From: an uncultured Magnetococcales bacterium
Lineage (GTDB): Bacteria > Pseudomonadota > Magnetococcia > Magnetococcales > Magnetaquicoccaceae
Direction: 5' to 3'
DNA: 7,156 nucleotides
Assembly (NCBI GenBank): GCA_903913345.1
Contig: CAIWLA010000680.1
Span: forward strand, 1-7,156
A model generated the notes under the pieces. That model saw only the letters and a program-made list of their open reading frames with translations. It did not search any database and was not told the DNA's origin. Position numbers and translations under genes: made by a program. Numbering within the stretch: the stretch's first letter is position 1; every line of letters begins with the position of its first letter. This document shows positions 5,819 through 7,156 of this stretch, piece after piece.

Positions 5819-7156
5819 CTATTCCGGGTGGGTCAGGCCGGCATACTGTTGGAGGTAGCCGCAAAACAGGGGTTCAATGGCGCAGGGAACGGAAAAACAG
5901 GCCTGGGGATGATCGGGATGGCGCGGTTCCAGATGGACCCCAAAGGGTGCAAAGGTGTCGAGCAGATCATAAACCAGGGTGTGCAGTGGCCAATGGTATA
6001 TCGCGCGTTCCTCGCTCTGTTGCAACGCCTCGGGCGATAGACCGAGGCTTTCGATCAGCAGCCGAATCTGCCGGGTGGTGGGTTTTAACAGTCCCAGACG
6101 GGTGGAGAGGAGATAGGGCAGGTCCAATTGAAACAGGACCTCGGAGAGGGAGAGTTCCTGGTCTTGAAGGGCCTGGAGCAGTTCCTGGGTCTGCCGTTCC
6201 CGTTTTTCCTGTCGTCGGAGCTGCTCGCGGTGCCGGTTGGTCGCCTCGGACCGTTGCAGGATGGCGGCCATGGCCTCCTGGACAACGGGCATATCGGAGG
6301 TGGTCTCACCCCGGATAAAGAGGGGATGCCGCAACAGGGCCAGGACAAAATCGGTGTTGGTGTGGAGTCCGGTGACCCGCAGGGTCTCCAGGGCGGTGAT
6401 GAGCCGACGGCGGGCCGCCTCCCGATGGACGCCCCGGGTGACCACCTGCATCACCATGGAATCATATTGCTTGTTGGGCATGCGCAGGACTTGCCGACCA
6501 TCGCCGCCATCCAGGCGACTGTCCATGTAGACGGTAATATCCCGGCCGGCGGGCAGCTCCAGGGTATGGATGGGTTGACCGGCCTCCGTGACGGTGACCA
6601 CATCGACACCCATGGCCTTTTTGAAGGCCTCCCGCTCGGCGGCGGAGAGAAACCGCTCGAAACAGATGCGGGCCTCCATGGTGTGCCCTCCCCGCACCTC
6701 GGCATCCAACTGTTCCTGGGATTTCAGCCGTTTGCCCTCGGCAATATCCCATTGGGTCTGAATAAATTGAATGCCGCCCTGATGTCCGGAGACGGGATGC
6801 TCCACCTGGATGCGGGTGTTGACCTCCAGGAAATAAAACCGTTTTTCTTTGGGTAGATACATCATTTCAAAGGTGGCCAGCCCCTCGTAGGGATGGCCCA
6901 ACTTTTCCTCGCCCTTTTTGAAAAAGGCGGTGATGTTTTCCCGGAGAAACTGCACCTGTTCCGGGCTGATGCCGATGGCAACCTCTTCATTAATTTTTTG
7001 TTTGCCCCGTTGCAACGTGCAGTCCCGCATGGGTCCAAAGCGGATCGACCCCTCCTTGTCCACCATCACCTGCATCTCGACATGCCGGTTGGAAAGGATG
7101 AATTCATTGATGATGAAGGCGGGATGGCGGGCAGCAAACTGTTCAAAAATCGTCAA
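5819..7156 (-). CDS. Divergent biotin-carboxylase-like ATP-grasp protein with C-terminal extension (5' end outside window)
   Basis: The frame is open to the window edge; the TTG at 7156 is probably internal, so about 446 codons of a longer gene are seen. Counting from the edge, residues 1-280 align by eye with the ATP-grasp and C-terminal parts of biotin carboxylase: RHVEMQVM (24-31), RDCTLQRGKQKINEE (44-58), EVNTRIQVEHPV (111-122, with E111, N113 and R115 matching catalytic E288, N290 and R292 of E. coli AccC), YDSM (231-234) and GLHTNTDF (263-270). Two things are odd. The usual D-P-x-x-F-x-P-x-x-G segment is replaced by a different stretch (about 168-204). The arginine of the VRxDS motif (AccC R338) reads as Tyr at 210 (VYMDS). 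Beyond 280 lies an extension of about 165 residues, with a charged, probably coiled-coil part (about 300-335) and a further segment I do not recognise. It may be part of an unusual acyl-CoA or pyruvate carboxylase, or a carboxylase-like enzyme with altered chemistry. The TAG at 5819-5821 ends the gene and no clear terminator follows. Confidence 0.82.
   Translation of the reverse strand: MTIFEQFAARHPAFIINEFILSNRHVEMQVMVDKEGSIRFGPMRDCTLQRGKQKINEEVAIGISPEQVQFLRENITAFFKKGEEKLGHPYEGLATFEMMYLPKEKRFYFLEVNTRIQVEHPVSGHQGGIQFIQTQWDIAEGKRLKSQEQLDAEVRGGHTMEARICFERFLSAAEREAFKKAMGVDVVTVTEAGQPIHTLELPAGRDITVYMDSRLDGGDGRQVLRMPNKQYDSMVMQVVTRGVHREAARRRLITALETLRVTGLHTNTDFVLALLRHPLFIRGETTSDMPVVQEAMAAILQRSEATNRHREQLRRQEKRERQTQELLQALQDQELSLSEVLFQLDLPYLLSTRLGLLKPTTRQIRLLIESLGLSPEALQQSEERAIYHWPLHTLVYDLLDTFAPFGVHLEPRHPDHPQACFSVPCAIEPLFCGYLQQYAGLTHPE

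Noticed and set aside
5660..6040. Possible small + strand gene starting in the gap upstream of ihfA
   Set aside because: More than half lies antisense to the carboxylase-like gene, no good Shine-Dalgarno, and the product has no recognisable feature.
6128..6856. Open frame of 242 codons on the + strand opposite the carboxylase-like gene
   Set aside because: Low-complexity Gly/Leu/Asp-rich product with no motif, fully antisense to a gene with clear ATP-grasp motifs.

Overview
The window is a stretch of ordinary bacterial chromosome with one accessory-looking insertion. The organism is most likely a proteobacterium. The gene set fits that: an IHF-alpha type nucleoid protein, a Pcm-type isoaspartyl methyltransferase, an ATP-dependent PEP carboxykinase and a moderately GC-rich coding style. 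Nothing here fixes the class; a deep-branching group such as Magnetococcia is only a guess. No rRNA, tRNA, CRISPR array or insertion sequence was seen.

Left part, + strand (about 1-2615): the 3' end of purF, carrying all four cysteines of the [4Fe-4S] PurF type, is followed with almost no gap by a two-gene unit. The first gene is an ABC/SMC-like ATPase of the AAA_21 type. The second is a small DUF4276 protein with a TOPRIM-like acidic core. They overlap by four bases (GTGA). ATPase plus TOPRIM pairs are the architecture of OLD, Gabija and PARIS-like anti-phage systems, so this is the best candidate for an undescribed system in the window. A run of seven G at the gene junction is placed so that a -1 slip would fuse the two proteins into one OLD-like chain.

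Right part, - strand (about 7156-2685): reading leftwards, a divergent biotin-carboxylase-like ATP-grasp protein (5' end beyond the window) is followed by ihfA, pcm and pckA. A good sigma-70 type promoter with a 17-base spacer lies upstream of ihfA. The ihfA leader has a strong Shine-Dalgarno too far from any start, with a small hairpin between them. Two clear hairpins occupy the ihfA-pcm gap. The pcm stop and pckA start are 29 bases apart, so those two genes are probably co-transcribed. pckA converges on the DUF4276 gene across a 69-base gap.

Functionally the housekeeping genes are unrelated: purine synthesis, gluconeogenesis, protein repair, DNA architecture and a carboxylase-like enzyme. 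The ATPase/DUF4276 pair appears to ride on the purF transcript.
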